From positions 124,001 through 188,000 of the forward strand of contig NZ_JAINVF010000001.1 of NCBI RefSeq assembly GCF_020400585.1: a stretch of 64,000 nucleotides of DNA. Direction: 5' to 3'. The stretch is from Streptomyces sp. NK08204. Its GTDB lineage: Bacteria > Actinomycetota > Actinomycetes > Streptomycetales > Streptomycetaceae. The notes beneath the pieces are model-generated. The model worked only from the letters and a program-made list of their open reading frames with translations. It was not told where the DNA came from and made no database searches. The translations under genes were made by a program, and so were the position numbers. This document shows, in pieces, positions 8,256 to 17,010 of this stretch; within the stretch, counting starts at the first letter, position 1, and every line of letters starts with the position of its first letter.

Positions 8256-8957
8256 ATGGTGTACACACCCTCGGCCGCGCGGCGCGGGGCCATGCTCGTG
8301 GGCGCGGTCGCCGTGCTGGGCGTCCTGACCGCCTGCGGCGGCGCCTCCGACCGGCACAGCGACCCCATGGTCACGGCACCGGGTACGGCGGCACCCGCCA
8401 CCGGCACCACCAAGAGCCCGGCCTCCGCCACGTCCGCCGCCGGCGCCTCCACCCCGGCCGGCCGGCCCTCGGCCCCGGCCTTGTCCTCCGGGCCGAGGAC
8501 GTCAGCCCCCTCGGGAGGCGGTACGACCGCGGCGACGGACACCCGTTGCCACACCTCGCAGCTGCGCGCCTCCGTGGGCCGCAACGACCCGGGCGCCGGC
8601 CAGGAGAACTTTCCCGTCGTGGTCACCAACGCCTCCGCCCGGTCCTGCACCGTGCGCGGCTATCCGGGCGCGGCCTTCGTCGACGCCTCCGGCACCCAGC
8701 TCGGCGCCGACCCCAAGCGGGAGTCGGGCTCGCCGGTGACGGTCACCCTCGACCCCGGCCAGAGCGCCTGGGCGGGGCTGACCTTCTCCAACCCCGGGAT
8801 CAGCGGTGCGAAGACGGCCACCCCGGCCACCCTGCTGATCACCCCGCCGGACGAGAAGGATCAGCTGAAGGTGGTGTGGTCGGGCGGAGCGGTGCCGGTC
8901 TCCGGGAACTCGTCCACCGTCTTCCTGAGCGTGTTCAGCCCCGGCACCGGCCCCTGA
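8256..8957 (+). CDS. DUF4232 domain lipoprotein
   Basis: A secreted lipoprotein. A short n-region and hydrophobic core end in the lipobox LTAC (cleavage before Cys near residue 28). A low-complexity Thr/Ala/Pro/Ser linker follows to about residue 95, then a DUF4232 domain beginning CHTSQLRAS with VVVTNASARSCTVRGYPG and a C-terminal beta-rich half. DUF4232 proteins are common cell-surface proteins of unknown function in Streptomyces. ATG 8256 is supported by AGGAG 11 nt upstream; GTG 8244 is less likely because it overlaps that site. Confidence 0.85.
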   Translation: MVYTPSAARRGAMLVGAVAVLGVLTACGGASDRHSDPMVTAPGTAAPATGTTKSPASATSAAGASTPAGRPSAPALSSGPRTSAPSGGGTTAATDTRCHTSQLRASVGRNDPGAGQENFPVVVTNASARSCTVRGYPGAAFVDASGTQLGADPKRESGSPVTVTLDPGQSAWAGLTFSNPGISGAKTATPATLLITPPDEKDQLKVVWSGGAVPVSGNSSTVFLSVFSPGTGP

Positions 8958-8979
8958 CCCCACGCACGCGCACGGCCCT

Positions 8980-9006
8980 CACTGAGCGCTCGACGGGCGC
9001 TCAGTG
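8980..9006. terminator. Bidirectional hairpin terminator
   Basis: CACTGAGCGC (8980-8989) pairs perfectly with GCGCTCAGTG (8997-9006) around a 7-nt loop, between the lipoprotein gene and the convergent aldo/keto reductase remnant. The remnant's stop codon lies inside the stem. Confidence 0.6.
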
Positions 9007-9511
9007 ACCGGTGATCGGGCGCGGGGTGCAGGCATGCTCCCCTTCCTCGGCCTCCCTCTCGCCCAGCTCCAGTTCGACGGCTGCTACGGCGTCCTCGATG
9101 TGCCGCGGCCCGGCCGCGCCGACGATCGGTGCCACCACGGTGTTCCGGTGCGGCAGCCGGGCCAGGGCGACCTGGGCGCGCGGGACACCCCGCTCGCCCG
9201 CGACCCGGGTGACGGCCTCGACGATGGTCCGGTCGCCGTCCAGGTACGGGCGGCTGCCGATGTCGTCGCCCGCGCTGCGCTCGGTGACCGTGCCCCAGTC
9301 CCGGATGAGCCGCCCGCGGCCTCCACGGCAGTACGGCGACACCCTGATCCATCGAACCGGCCCTGATGCGGTGCACCTTGTCCGCCTGTCGGATCAGCGG
9401 GCGGGAGGCCTCCTCGGCCGGGGCCACTCGTGCACGCCTCGGTCGGGCAGGCCGTGGACCGTGCAGCCCCGGACGTCCGCGACACGTCCAGGCCGTCGAA
9501 CCGAGCTTCAC
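9001..9511 (-). pseudogene. Aldo/keto reductase remnant, frameshifted and internally deleted
   Basis: The 5' end reads as the start of an aldo/keto reductase (GTG 9511, VKLGST, then LDVSRT, HGLPDRGVHEW, EEASRPLIRQA), but these pieces lie in different frames separated by 1-nt indels. After RQA the sequence jumps to DQGVAVLPW, normally more than 130 residues later, so the barrel centre including the catalytic Tyr/Lys region is deleted. A second frame change leads to RLIRDWGTVTERSAGDDIGS and a nearly complete C-terminus (HRNTVVAPIVGA, ending TPRPITGH). The product cannot be functional. Confidence 0.8.
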
Positions 9512-9660
9512 TTACTGCATCGTTGCTGTCTTCGCCTTCAGGACGGGTGGTCGTCGCGCAGCCTACGACGCGACCGCGGTGCCGACTTGACCACGACCGT
9601 GCGGCGGCGATTTGATCCTCCATGTGCCGCGCCGCCCGGCGTGTGCAGGATGGAGCGGAC

Positions 9661-10542
9661 GTGCCTCCCAAGGGTGTCACCCGCGCCGCGGGCCCCGCAG
9701 CAGCCGTCGGCGCCACCGTGCTCGCCGTATGCCTCGCCCTGTCGACGCTTGTCGGGTGCGACTCGGCCCGGGACGCCGGTCAGGCTTCCGGCAACACCCG
9801 GCCCGAGACGCGGACTTCGCCGAAGTCCGGGGCGGTGCGGCTGCCACCGCGCCACGCCGGGTTCGACTATCAGATCGGCGGGTCCTATCCCCCGCCCCCC
9901 GGCGTCCGCATCGTCAGCCGCGACCGGTCCGACTCCCCCGCGCCCGGCCTGTACAACATCTGCTATGTCAACGCCTTCCAGGCGCAGCCCGCCGAACGCG
10001 GCTCCTGGCCGGCCGATCTGCTGCTGCGTGACGCGCACGGCGGGGTCGTGATCGACGAGGACTGGAACGAGCCACTGCTCGACATCCGCACCGCGGACAA
10101 GCGCAGGCGGGTGGCCGAGCGGGTGAACGGGTGGATCGACGGCTGCGCGGCCAAGGGCTTCGACGCCGTCGAACCCGACAACTACGACAGCTACAGCCGC
10201 TCCCGGCACCTGCTGACCGCGGCCGACGCGACCGCGTTCGTCACCCTGCTGTCCCGGCACGCACATGCCCGGCACCTGGCCATCGCGCAGAAGAACACCG
10301 CGGAGCTGGCCGGGCAGCGCGAGCGGACCGGGCTTGACTTCGCGGTCACGGAGGAGTGCGGGCAGTACGACGAGTGCGAGTTGTACGCCAAGGCCTTCGA
10401 CGACCGGGTCGTGGACATCGAGTACACCGACAGCGGGCTGCGCAAGGCCCTGGCCCGCTGGGGCGAGCGGCTGAGCATCGTCCGCCGGGACGTCGGGGTC
10501 TCCACTCCGGGCAGCGCTTCTTACGTCCGCCGGGTCCGCTGA
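9661..10542 (+). CDS. Endo-alpha-1,4-polygalactosaminidase-like (GH114) lipoprotein
   Basis: A 293-aa secreted enzyme. The signal peptide has a hydrophobic core and lipobox LVGC, followed by a Ser/Thr/Pro linker and a GH114 TIM-barrel domain. Recognisable motifs are GFDYQIGG, YNICYVNAFQ, KGFDAVEPDNYDSYS and AIAQKNTAEL, with the acidic pair near FAVTEECGQYDEC. GH114 enzymes hydrolyse galactosamine-containing polysaccharide; the real substrate here is unproven. GTG 9661 has GGAG close upstream; an ATG at 9622 lacks a ribosome site. Confidence 0.82.
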   Translation: MPPKGVTRAAGPAAAVGATVLAVCLALSTLVGCDSARDAGQASGNTRPETRTSPKSGAVRLPPRHAGFDYQIGGSYPPPPGVRIVSRDRSDSPAPGLYNICYVNAFQAQPAERGSWPADLLLRDAHGGVVIDEDWNEPLLDIRTADKRRRVAERVNGWIDGCAAKGFDAVEPDNYDSYSRSRHLLTAADATAFVTLLSRHAHARHLAIAQKNTAELAGQRERTGLDFAVTEECGQYDECELYAKAFDDRVVDIEYTDSGLRKALARWGERLSIVRRDVGVSTPGSASYVRRVR

Positions 10543-10674
10543 TGCCTCCGCCTCAGCCGTCCGGCGCGGTGACAGCGCCCGGTCCGCAGTCCCGTCACGG
10601 AAGGCCTCGAAGAACGGAGACAGGCGCGCTCTCTGACCGGAAAGCACCGGCACGAGAGAGCTGTCCGCCGACGC

Positions 10675-11172
10675 TCACGGCATACGCGAGGCCCCGTCGG
10701 ACCGCGCGAACGCACGGGCGACCGCGAGACTGTCCTCGTACACGTGGTGGCGTACGACCAGGCCGTCAACAGGCCGTCACGGACGGTAGGTGCAGGGCGA
10801 GCCGGGCGGTGCAGGAGCGGCCGGTAGGTGCCGCCGTCTGGCGGATCTCACCGAGGACGACCGCGTCGCCGGCATCGACCAGGATGCGCTCGATGCGGGT
10901 GTCCGCCTTCTCCGGGACGTGGTGCGCGGCCAGCTCCCGGAAGTGCGCGGCGGCGTCGGCGCGGGTGGAACGGTGCCGGATCCACGGGGTGTCGGCGCGG
11001 CCGCGTTCCTCCTCGGGCCGGTCAAGCCGCCAGTCGGCGTCCGGTGCGTACAGCTCGGCGATGCGCTCCGGGTCGCCCTGGCCGTCCTGTGCAGCAGTTC
11101 CTCCACGGCGGAACGGGTCGAGGCGGTGCGGGGCGTGGACGTGGACGTGGATGAGGCTGTTCCTGTCTCGGC
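10675..11172 (-). pseudogene. SnoaL-like (NTF2-fold) protein remnant with frameshifts
   Basis: The central part reads as a normal SnoaL-like protein (GDPERIAELYAPDADWRLD, DTPWIRHRSTRADAAAHFRE, RIERILVDAGDAVVLGEIR). The N-terminal piece SAVEELLHRT lies in another frame; a missing C in the run after ACGGC explains it. The C-terminal piece HHVYEDSLAVARAFARS lies in a third frame after LALHL. Two indels therefore break a protein of about 140 aa. No single start can be assigned. NTF2-fold proteins of this group act as small isomerases or hydrolases or have unknown roles. Confidence 0.72.
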
Positions 11173-11351
11173 GGGACGCCGGCGGTCTGCGGGGCGCCCA
11201 CCACCTTGCCGCGGCCGCCGACCCGGCACGATGGCCCGCGAGGTCATGGGCCACCGGCCGAGGGCATCCGTGGTACGGATGATCCGGACGGCCACCGGTG
11301 CCGGCAACCGGGTGCGAGACGGCCGTGGAACCGACGAAGGGTACGGATGCC

Positions 11352-11801
11352 ATGCCTCTTGAGGGCGAGTACGAGCCCAGCCCGACGCAGTGGGTGCGCG
11401 AGCAGGTCGAGCTGTACGAGCGTTCCGGCGGGACGCAGGGGACGACCCTGCGCGACACCGGGCTGCCGGTGATCGTGCTGACGACCCGCGGCGCCCGCAG
11501 CGGGAAGATCCGCAAGACGCCGCTGATGCGGGTGGAGCACGAAGGCCGGTACGCGGCCGTCGCCTCCCTGGGCGGTGCTCCCAAGCACCCCGTCTGGTAC
11601 TTCAACGTCACGTCGGATCCGCACGTCGAGCTGCAGGACGGGCCGGTCAAGCGGGATATGCGGGCCCGTGAGGTCACCGGCGCGGAGAAGGCCGAGTGGT
11701 GGGAGCGGGCCGTGGCCGCGTTCCCGCCGTACGCCGACTACCAGAAGAAGACCTCGCGGGAGATCCCGGTCTTCGTGCTGGAGCCGTTCGACGCCGGCTG
11801 A
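11352..11801 (+). CDS. F420-dependent (Ddn-type) nitroreductase family protein
   Basis: A 149-aa split-barrel protein of the deazaflavin-dependent nitroreductase family. It shows the family hallmarks [19 protein letters not shown] (F420 phosphate contact), [19 protein letters not shown] and the C-terminal [19 protein letters not shown]. Members use reduced coenzyme F420 to reduce quinones, nitro compounds or enones; the substrate is not predictable here. The ATG at 11352 fits family N-termini. It is followed by a strong hairpin and stands alone. Confidence 0.9.
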   Translation: MPLEGEYEPSPTQWVREQVELYERSGGTQGTTLRDTGLPVIVLTTRGARSGKIRKTPLMRVEHEGRYAAVASLGGAPKHPVWYFNVTSDPHVELQDGPVKRDMRAREVTGAEKAEWWERAVAAFPPYADYQKKTSREIPVFVLEPFDAG

Positions 11802-11902
11802 GGGGCCGGCGCGGGAGCCGGTTCCGGCCGGGCAGCGGCCGTTTTCGGAAAAATCCGTCTCCGGGACGCATGAACCGGCTGGAGGGTGGGAACGCGTGCG
11901 AC

Positions 11903-11937
11903 GAGCCCCGCCGCGTTCCCCCGTCACGGCGGGGCTC
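11903..11937. terminator. Strong hairpin terminator
   Basis: GAGCCCCGCCG (11903-11913) pairs perfectly over 11 bp with CGGCGGGGCTC (11927-11937), about 100 bp after the nitroreductase stop. Confidence 0.6.
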
Positions 11938-12044
11938 TCCCGTGCCCGCCGTGACAGCCGATCAGCGGCGCCTGCCGGGCCGGGCCGCCGCGCGTGGGGC
12001 ACAGTACGACAGTACGAGTGGGCCCTGACCGCAAGGAGAGACGC

Positions 12045-12344
12045 GTGGCCAAGAAGAAGAAGAAGCTCCCCCTCGCATACGCGCCCATCGGGTTCGTGCT
12101 GAGCTGGACCGGCGGGGCACTCGCCACGTTCGCCTTCCGCAAGGCGTGGCTGACGCTGAGGCACGAGGAGGAGGTGCCCGACGCGCTGGACCGGGACCGC
12201 GGCTGGGGCGAGATCCTGCTCGCGGCGGCGGTGGAGGGCGCCGTCTTCGCGGTCGTACGCAGCGCCGTGAACCGCACCGGCGCGAAGGCCATCGCCCGTT
12301 CGACGGGGTCGTGGCCGGTGCCTGCCAAGGCCGCCCGGGACTGA
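12045..12344 (+). CDS. DUF4235 membrane protein
   Basis: A 99-aa protein starting with a Lys cluster (AKKKKKLP), then a hydrophobic segment (YAPIGFVLSWTGGALATFAF). A charged linker leads to a second hydrophobic helix (ILLAAAVEGAVFAVVRSAV) and a basic tail. This is the DUF4235 pattern found in many actinobacteria, of unknown function. GTG 12045 is supported by AAGGAG 7 nt upstream. Confidence 0.85.
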   Translation: MAKKKKKLPLAYAPIGFVLSWTGGALATFAFRKAWLTLRHEEEVPDALDRDRGWGEILLAAAVEGAVFAVVRSAVNRTGAKAIARSTGSWPVPAKAARD

Positions 12345-12583
12345 CCCGCGCCTCGTCCGGGTGCACCACCTGTAGGCGCGCCAGGTGCGGCCGGGTTCGC
12401 TCGGCCGTTGGCGGCGCGGGCCGCCTGCAGGAGCTGACCGAACCCGCCGACCGAAACCCGTCGGGCGACACGGCCGAAAACTCGAAGACATATGTCAATC
12501 GAACATGCTCAAATTCCTTCCATCGAGGGTAACTTGACGGTCGGGGAAGCGATTTCCGGGCGCAGGTGGGAGGTGAGGTGGTC

Positions 12584-12964
12584 GTGCGACACCAGTCCGC
12601 ACCGTTCACCCGGCATCTGCGTGTGCACACGTACCGCGGGCACACGGTCCTGGAGTTCCGGGGCGAGATCGACATCGCCGCGGCGGCGGAGATCACGCCG
12701 CACCTGGACCGGGTCACCCAGCGCGCCGGCCCCCGCGTGGTCATCGATCTGCGGCCGGTCGAGTTCTTCGACTGCTCCGGGCTGCGGCTGCTCTACCGGG
12801 CCCGCGCCCGGGTGCTGGAGCACGGCGGTCAACTGCACCTGGTGTGCACCCACCCGCTGACCCTGCGGGTCTTCCGGGTCACCGGCCTGTCCCGGCTGCT
12901 GCCCGCACACCCGACACCGGACGCTGCCCTGGAAGAGTCGGGGGCCACGTCCGGCTCGTGGTGA
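12584..12964 (+). CDS. STAS-domain anti-sigma factor antagonist
   Basis: A 126-aa RsbV/BldG-type protein. The STAS core shows FRGEIDIAAAAEITPHLDRV, VVIDLRPVEFFDCSGLRLLY with the phosphorylatable Ser in DCSGL, and the C-terminal HLVCTHPLTLRVFRVTGL. It would bind and neutralise an RsbW-like anti-sigma kinase when unphosphorylated, and SpoIIE phosphatases such as the one at 3.6 kb would reactivate it. Several in-frame GTGs exist (12566, 12578, 12584); 12584 has GGAGG at the best spacing. A broken paralogue lies at 37.7 kb. Confidence 0.88.
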   Translation: MRHQSAPFTRHLRVHTYRGHTVLEFRGEIDIAAAAEITPHLDRVTQRAGPRVVIDLRPVEFFDCSGLRLLYRARARVLEHGGQLHLVCTHPLTLRVFRVTGLSRLLPAHPTPDAALEESGATSGSW

Positions 12965-13422
12965 ACGACCGTCCGAGGGCGGCCGACGACGAGGTCCGCG
13001 CCGCTGGTCCTGGGCCAGTACTGCGGCGCCGGGGCCGGCCGCCGGTCTGGTCCGTGTTGCCAGATGCCGCTGGAAGATCGACGAGGATCGCTCTCACCGG
13101 CACGAACCTCGCCGTTCGAGGCTCGTGACACGTTCGTTGAAGGCAACCCGACGTCAACGGTGCAACCTTCACCCGCACGGCCGTGTTCGAGCGGGCGACG
13201 TTCCGACGGCGGGAATCCCGGCCGCGGCTCCGGCTGAGCTTCGGCACGAAGCAGACGCTGATGGTCGCGGCGCTCGCAGATTCCCCGTTCGGGCTCCACG
13301 ACCCGGTTCCACATCGCACCCTTCATCCAATTTCTCCCTATTGTCATTTCTAGGTTGTCGCCGATTCCTGGTGACCCACGGACCGCACCGCGGCCGAGCA
13401 CATACGCAGGGAGGCAGGCAGC
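12965..13422. other. 458-bp gap, possible pentapeptide-repeat remnant
   Basis: No intact gene is visible. Around 13143-13190 one plus frame reads ATFTRTAVFERATF, reminiscent of A(D/N)LXX pentapeptide repeats, flanked by stops. If real it is a very short decayed fragment. The AT-richer stretch near 13320-13360 could hold the promoter of the next gene. Confidence 0.25.
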
Positions 13423-15195
13423 ATGCTCAGCTCACTGGAAGAAGCTCTTCGTGAAGTCGTGTCCGGGGCAGCGCCGACGGGCGACCCGGCATGGGTACGC
13501 CAGGTCGAGGAGGTGGCCGAGGAGATCCGGCGCTTCCAGTACACCTACGGTCCGCTGATCAAGGAGGCGGTGGCGGTCCAGCAGCAGCTGCGTCAGCACC
13601 CGGACCTGCGGGAGCTCGAACCGCTTCGGGTCGGCCCGGACGGACGGCTCGGCCCGGAAGCACTGGAACGGGCCGAGCGCCTGACTCAGCTGCCGGCGGT
13701 GGCGGCGCTCGGCGCATCGGCCGCGCGTCAGGGCTGCAAGGGGATGGGGTTGGTGACCGCGAGCGCCGAGGCGGCCGTCGTCATCGGCGGCCAGGCGGGG
13801 GCGGAACTGGTGTGGCTGTGGCCCTACAAGGTCGGTACCTTCCGGACGCCCAACCGGGTTGTGGGCCGTGCCTGGTACGCGGAGACCATCGGGGTCGACA
13901 TCGGCTACAGCGCGACGCTGGCACCGGTCCCGCTCGACCTGAGCTTCTGGTTCCTGCCACCGGAGAGCACCTCGCACCTGGTGGGGGCCTATCTGGGGTA
14001 CGAGGGGCCGCCGCTCGGCCCGCTGCGGATCCCGCTGGTCTTCGGCGGCGGGCGGGTCGAGCTGTTCGGGTGGGTGCCGGATGTCCCGCCGACCGGGGCC
14101 GAGCCCCCCGCCGAGCCGAGTGCCATCATCAGCGACGCGTTCAAGTACATCGCCGGGTTCCGCATCGTTGCCGAGGTCGGTCTGCACCTGGCGATCGGCG
14201 TCATCCGCAAGGGACACCAGATCACCACCGCCGGCGGCGTCGACCTCGCCACGTACTACATCTCCCCGACCAACCTGCAGACCGGCGTGCAGTACGACGG
14301 GTCCGACACCGATCACCCCCTGGTCTACGGCAACATCGTCCATCCGCAGCGGGACGACGTGCCGTCGAAACGGTTCCAGACCGGCGAAACGACGACCACC
14401 CTCACACTGAGCTTCCCTAAGTGGATGTGCACCGGGATGTCCGCCGCCCCCACGCTCGCCTTCGACGACGACGGCAGCGGCGGCACCACCAACTGGCAGC
14501 TGACGAACCAGCCGACCACCACTGACCCGACCTACGAGTACCAGTGGGCCGGCGCCGCCGACCAGACCTGGCAGCAGGACATCAATTTTCACCTCGCGGC
14601 CGGCTCCAGCGACGCCCCGCCGCAGACCGGCCAGACGACGTACGAGCTGAAGGGACTCGTCGACACCCTCGCGACCGTCAACGTGCCGATCTCGGCGGGC
14701 GACTGCGCGATGACGCTGTCGGCCCAGGTGTTCTCGGCCACCGGGAGCTACACGCTGACCGTCGACCCCGACGTCAACCCCATCGAGGACTACGGCGGGA
14801 GCACCGTCACGGCCGACCTGACGGCCGACAACGCGAACGCCGACCCGAAGACGGACCCGAACAACTTCTTTTACCTGCCCGACCCGAACGACAACACGAA
14901 ACAGCTGATCATCGATTACCCGACGACGGCTCCGGGCCCGTCCGACGGCCCGACCAAAGGCAGAAGCTGGTACGTGGGATACCAGTTCCAGCAGCAGGGC
15001 TCGAGCCCCAACGCACAGTTCAGGGCAGTGTTCTGGGAGGTCGGGCAGCCGTTCCTCGAATGGAACCTCTACTTCGGGACCTGGCAGTCGCTCATCGATT
15101 CCACCCAGCAGTACACGAGCACCGCATTCTGGTCGAACGGGTCGGTCAACAACAGCGCGACGCTCGCCATCACTCTCACGCCCAGCACCCAGTAG
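13423..15195 (+). CDS. Unrecognised 590-aa protein, helical head and beta-rich Thr/Asp-rich body
   Basis: I do not recognise this family. ATG 13423 has a good GGGAGG 8 nt upstream. Residues 1-110 are mostly charged amphipathic helix (LEEALREVV, VEEVAEEIRRFQYTYG). Residues about 115-220 are Gly/hydrophobic-rich (VTASAEAAVVIGGQAGAEL, LDLSFWFLPPES). The remaining 350 residues are beta-prone and rich in Thr, Asp, Asn and Pro, with few Cys. There is no signal peptide and no clear membrane helix. Aromatic and Asn/Asp-rich stretches (PNNFFYLPDPNDN) differ from neighbouring proteins, and coding is somewhat less GC-biased. The gene stands alone, 1 bp from an IS remnant, consistent with acquisition. 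Confidence 0.75.
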   Translation: MLSSLEEALREVVSGAAPTGDPAWVRQVEEVAEEIRRFQYTYGPLIKEAVAVQQQLRQHPDLRELEPLRVGPDGRLGPEALERAERLTQLPAVAALGASAARQGCKGMGLVTASAEAAVVIGGQAGAELVWLWPYKVGTFRTPNRVVGRAWYAETIGVDIGYSATLAPVPLDLSFWFLPPESTSHLVGAYLGYEGPPLGPLRIPLVFGGGRVELFGWVPDVPPTGAEPPAEPSAIISDAFKYIAGFRIVAEVGLHLAIGVIRKGHQITTAGGVDLATYYISPTNLQTGVQYDGSDTDHPLVYGNIVHPQRDDVPSKRFQTGETTTTLTLSFPKWMCTGMSAAPTLAFDDDGSGGTTNWQLTNQPTTTDPTYEYQWAGAADQTWQQDINFHLAAGSSDAPPQTGQTTYELKGLVDTLATVNVPISAGDCAMTLSAQVFSATGSYTLTVDPDVNPIEDYGGSTVTADLTADNANADPKTDPNNFFYLPDPNDNTKQLIIDYPTTAPGPSDGPTKGRSWYVGYQFQQQGSSPNAQFRAVFWEVGQPFLEWNLYFGTWQSLIDSTQQYTSTAFWSNGSVNNSATLAITLTPSTQ

Positions 15196-15196
15196 T

Positions 15197-15549
15197 GCTT
15201 GGTCGGGTCTGGACAGCCAGAACGGGACGGGTTCGGGCTCCGTGGCGGGCCATTCGGCCGGCAGCCGACGCACCGGCAGTTCCGGACCGTCGGTGTTCTT
15301 GCGGATCTCACGTCCGGCGGGCCGGACCCGCAGGGCTACGGCCTTCGGCGAGGCCGGATCCCAGCTCTCGGGCACAAGCATCCGCCAGCCGACAGCCGCC
15401 GGGGCGCCGTCGGAGGCCAGGTGCAGCGACACCCCGGCCTGGCAGTCGGTGGCCTTGCCCGCGGTGCCGGTGTACTGCCTGGCCACGCACGCCGAGGCAT
15501 TCGCGTCCTCGAGGAGGCCGGTGTCATCGACGGTCAGCGCGGCGTACTA
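15197..15549 (-). mobile_element. IS701-type transposase remnant with internal deletion
   Basis: The minus strand reads VDDTGLLEDANASACVARQYTG, then KATDCQAGVSLHLASDGAPAA and LVPESWDPASPKA, the catalytic-domain start of IS701-family DDE transposases (D in VDDTG is the first catalytic Asp). It then jumps directly to VALRVRPAGREIRK and WPATEPEPVPFWLS, which normally lies more than 150 residues downstream. The middle with the second Asp is deleted, as are both ends; no terminal repeats are visible. It abuts the prs stop codon. Confidence 0.8.
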
Positions 15550-16500
15550 GGCGGTGCGCGGCTCGTCGAACAGGGCGCTCACGGACTCCCCGTTGTGGAT
15601 GCGCCGTACGGCCTCGGCGAGGGCGGGGGCGATGGACAGGACGCGGAGCTTGTCGGTGTGCTCACCGGCGGGCACGGGCACGGTGTTGGTGCAGACGATC
15701 TCCAGGACGTCGGGCTGCTCGCTCAGCCGCTTCAGGGCCCCCGCCGCGAACAGCCCGTGCGTGCATGCCAGCCGGATCGAGCGCGGCTCGGACTCGCGCA
15801 GCTTGTCCAGGAGTTCGAGCACGGTACTGCCCTTGGCGATCTCGTCGTCCAGCACGATGACGTCACGGCCGGTGACCTCGCCGATGACGGAGCTGATGCT
15901 GACCCGGTCGTCCGCGTACCGCTGCTTGGCTCCGGCCGCCACCTGCGCGCCGATCAGCCGGGCGAAGGCGGCTGCCTCCTTGGCGTTGCCGAGGTCCGGG
16001 GAGACGACGGTGGTGCGCGTGAGGTCGTACTGCCGGAAGTGCAGGGCGAGTTCGCGCAGCGCATGCAGATGGTCCACCGGGACCGAGAAGAAGCCGTGCA
16101 CCTGCGGGGCGTGCAGGGTCATGGCGAGGACCCGGCGCGCGCCCGCAGCCACCAGCAGGTCGGCGACCAGCCGTCCGCCCAGGGAGATGCGCGGCGCGTC
16201 CTTCTTGTCGGAGCGGGCGTAGGAGTAGTGCGGCATGACGACCGTGATCCGGGCGGCGGAGGCGCCCCGGGCGGCGTCACACATCAGCAGCAGTTCCACC
16301 AGGTGCTCCTGCACCGGCCGGACCAACGGCTGGACCAGGAAGACGTCCCGTTCCCGGCAGTTGGCCTGAAGCTGCACCTCCAGGCAGTCGTTGGCGAACC
16401 GGCTCACCCGGATGGGGCTGAGCGGCACTCCGAGGTGGGCGCAGACCTCCTGAGCCAGTTCGGGATGGGCACTGCCGCTGAAGACGGCGATGTCTCGCAC
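15547..16500 (-). CDS. prs: Ribose-phosphate diphosphokinase (PRPP synthetase) paralogue
   Basis: A 317-aa type I phosphoribosyltransferase-fold enzyme making PRPP from ribose-5-phosphate and ATP. It shows FSGSAHPELAQEV, RFANDCLEVQLQANCRERDV, the flexible-loop region PHYSYARSDKKDAPR, VVSPDLGNAKEA and the PRPP loop VIVLDDEIAKGSTV. The loop has DDEIAKGST rather than the usual DDMIDTAGT, marking a divergent actinobacterial paralogue rather than the housekeeping copy. The start ATG at 16500 follows family N-termini. An IS701 remnant begins right at its stop. Confidence 0.9.
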   Translation of the reverse strand: MRDIAVFSGSAHPELAQEVCAHLGVPLSPIRVSRFANDCLEVQLQANCRERDVFLVQPLVRPVQEHLVELLLMCDAARGASAARITVVMPHYSYARSDKKDAPRISLGGRLVADLLVAAGARRVLAMTLHAPQVHGFFSVPVDHLHALRELALHFRQYDLTRTTVVSPDLGNAKEAAAFARLIGAQVAAGAKQRYADDRVSISSVIGEVTGRDVIVLDDEIAKGSTVLELLDKLRESEPRSIRLACTHGLFAAGALKRLSEQPDVLEIVCTNTVPVPAGEHTDKLRVLSIAPALAEAVRRIHNGESVSALFDEPRTA

Positions 16501-16641
16501 GATCCGCTCCTCGCATGGCCGGCACGGGCTGCACCGATCATGCTACGAACCGGCCCCTGTCGTCACCGGGACGTACAGGATCCTGCCTCGTACCGTCGCG
16601 GCGCCGGTCAGCGGTGGAGGGACGGGCGAGCCGTGCCCGGC

Positions 16642-16887
16642 TCAGTGGAGCGTCCAGGTGTACTTGTCGCCGCCGACCCAGCGGACCACGTCCGGGTCGT
16701 CCAGGTCGTGGATGACGATGCCGTAGGCCGCGGCGGTCTCCAGCACGTCGGTGACGGTCCTGGCCTCGGCGACCACCTGACCGTCGATCTCCATGATCCG
16801 GAAGGGCCGGTCGCCCGGTTTGCCCGCACAGACCCCGAGCACCAGGATCCGCGGCCGGGCGATGTGAGGGGCTGATTGTTCGGTCAT
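16642..16887 (-). CDS. Small conserved hypothetical protein
   Basis: An 81-aa protein with two predicted strands and a helix (RILVLGVCAGKPG, RIMEIDGQVVAEARTVTDVL, YGIVIHDLDDPDVVRWVGG). It resembles small conserved actinobacterial proteins of unknown function. ATG 16887 is divergent from the PHP gene (ATG 17011), leaving 123 bp for two promoters. No catalytic motif is seen. Confidence 0.65.
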   Translation of the reverse strand: MTEQSAPHIARPRILVLGVCAGKPGDRPFRIMEIDGQVVAEARTVTDVLETAAAYGIVIHDLDDPDVVRWVGGDKYTWTLH

Positions 16888-17010
16888 GCAATAGAGCGTA
16901 GGACGGAACCGGCCGCGACGGGTCGTCCGGCGCAGCCGCCGCGGGGCCCCGTCGTGCGGGCCCGCCGCAGCTGGGCAACCCTGGAGGTGCGTGCCGAGCA
17001 GGAGGTGACC

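Noticed and set aside
13143..13190. Pentapeptide-repeat gene
   Set aside because: Only about three repeat-like units between stop codons; too short to call a gene.
13432..15486. 684-codon minus-strand frame opposite the unknown protein
   Set aside because: Its first part is the IS701 transposase remnant; the rest is antisense to the 590-aa gene, which has the better start, ribosome site and composition.
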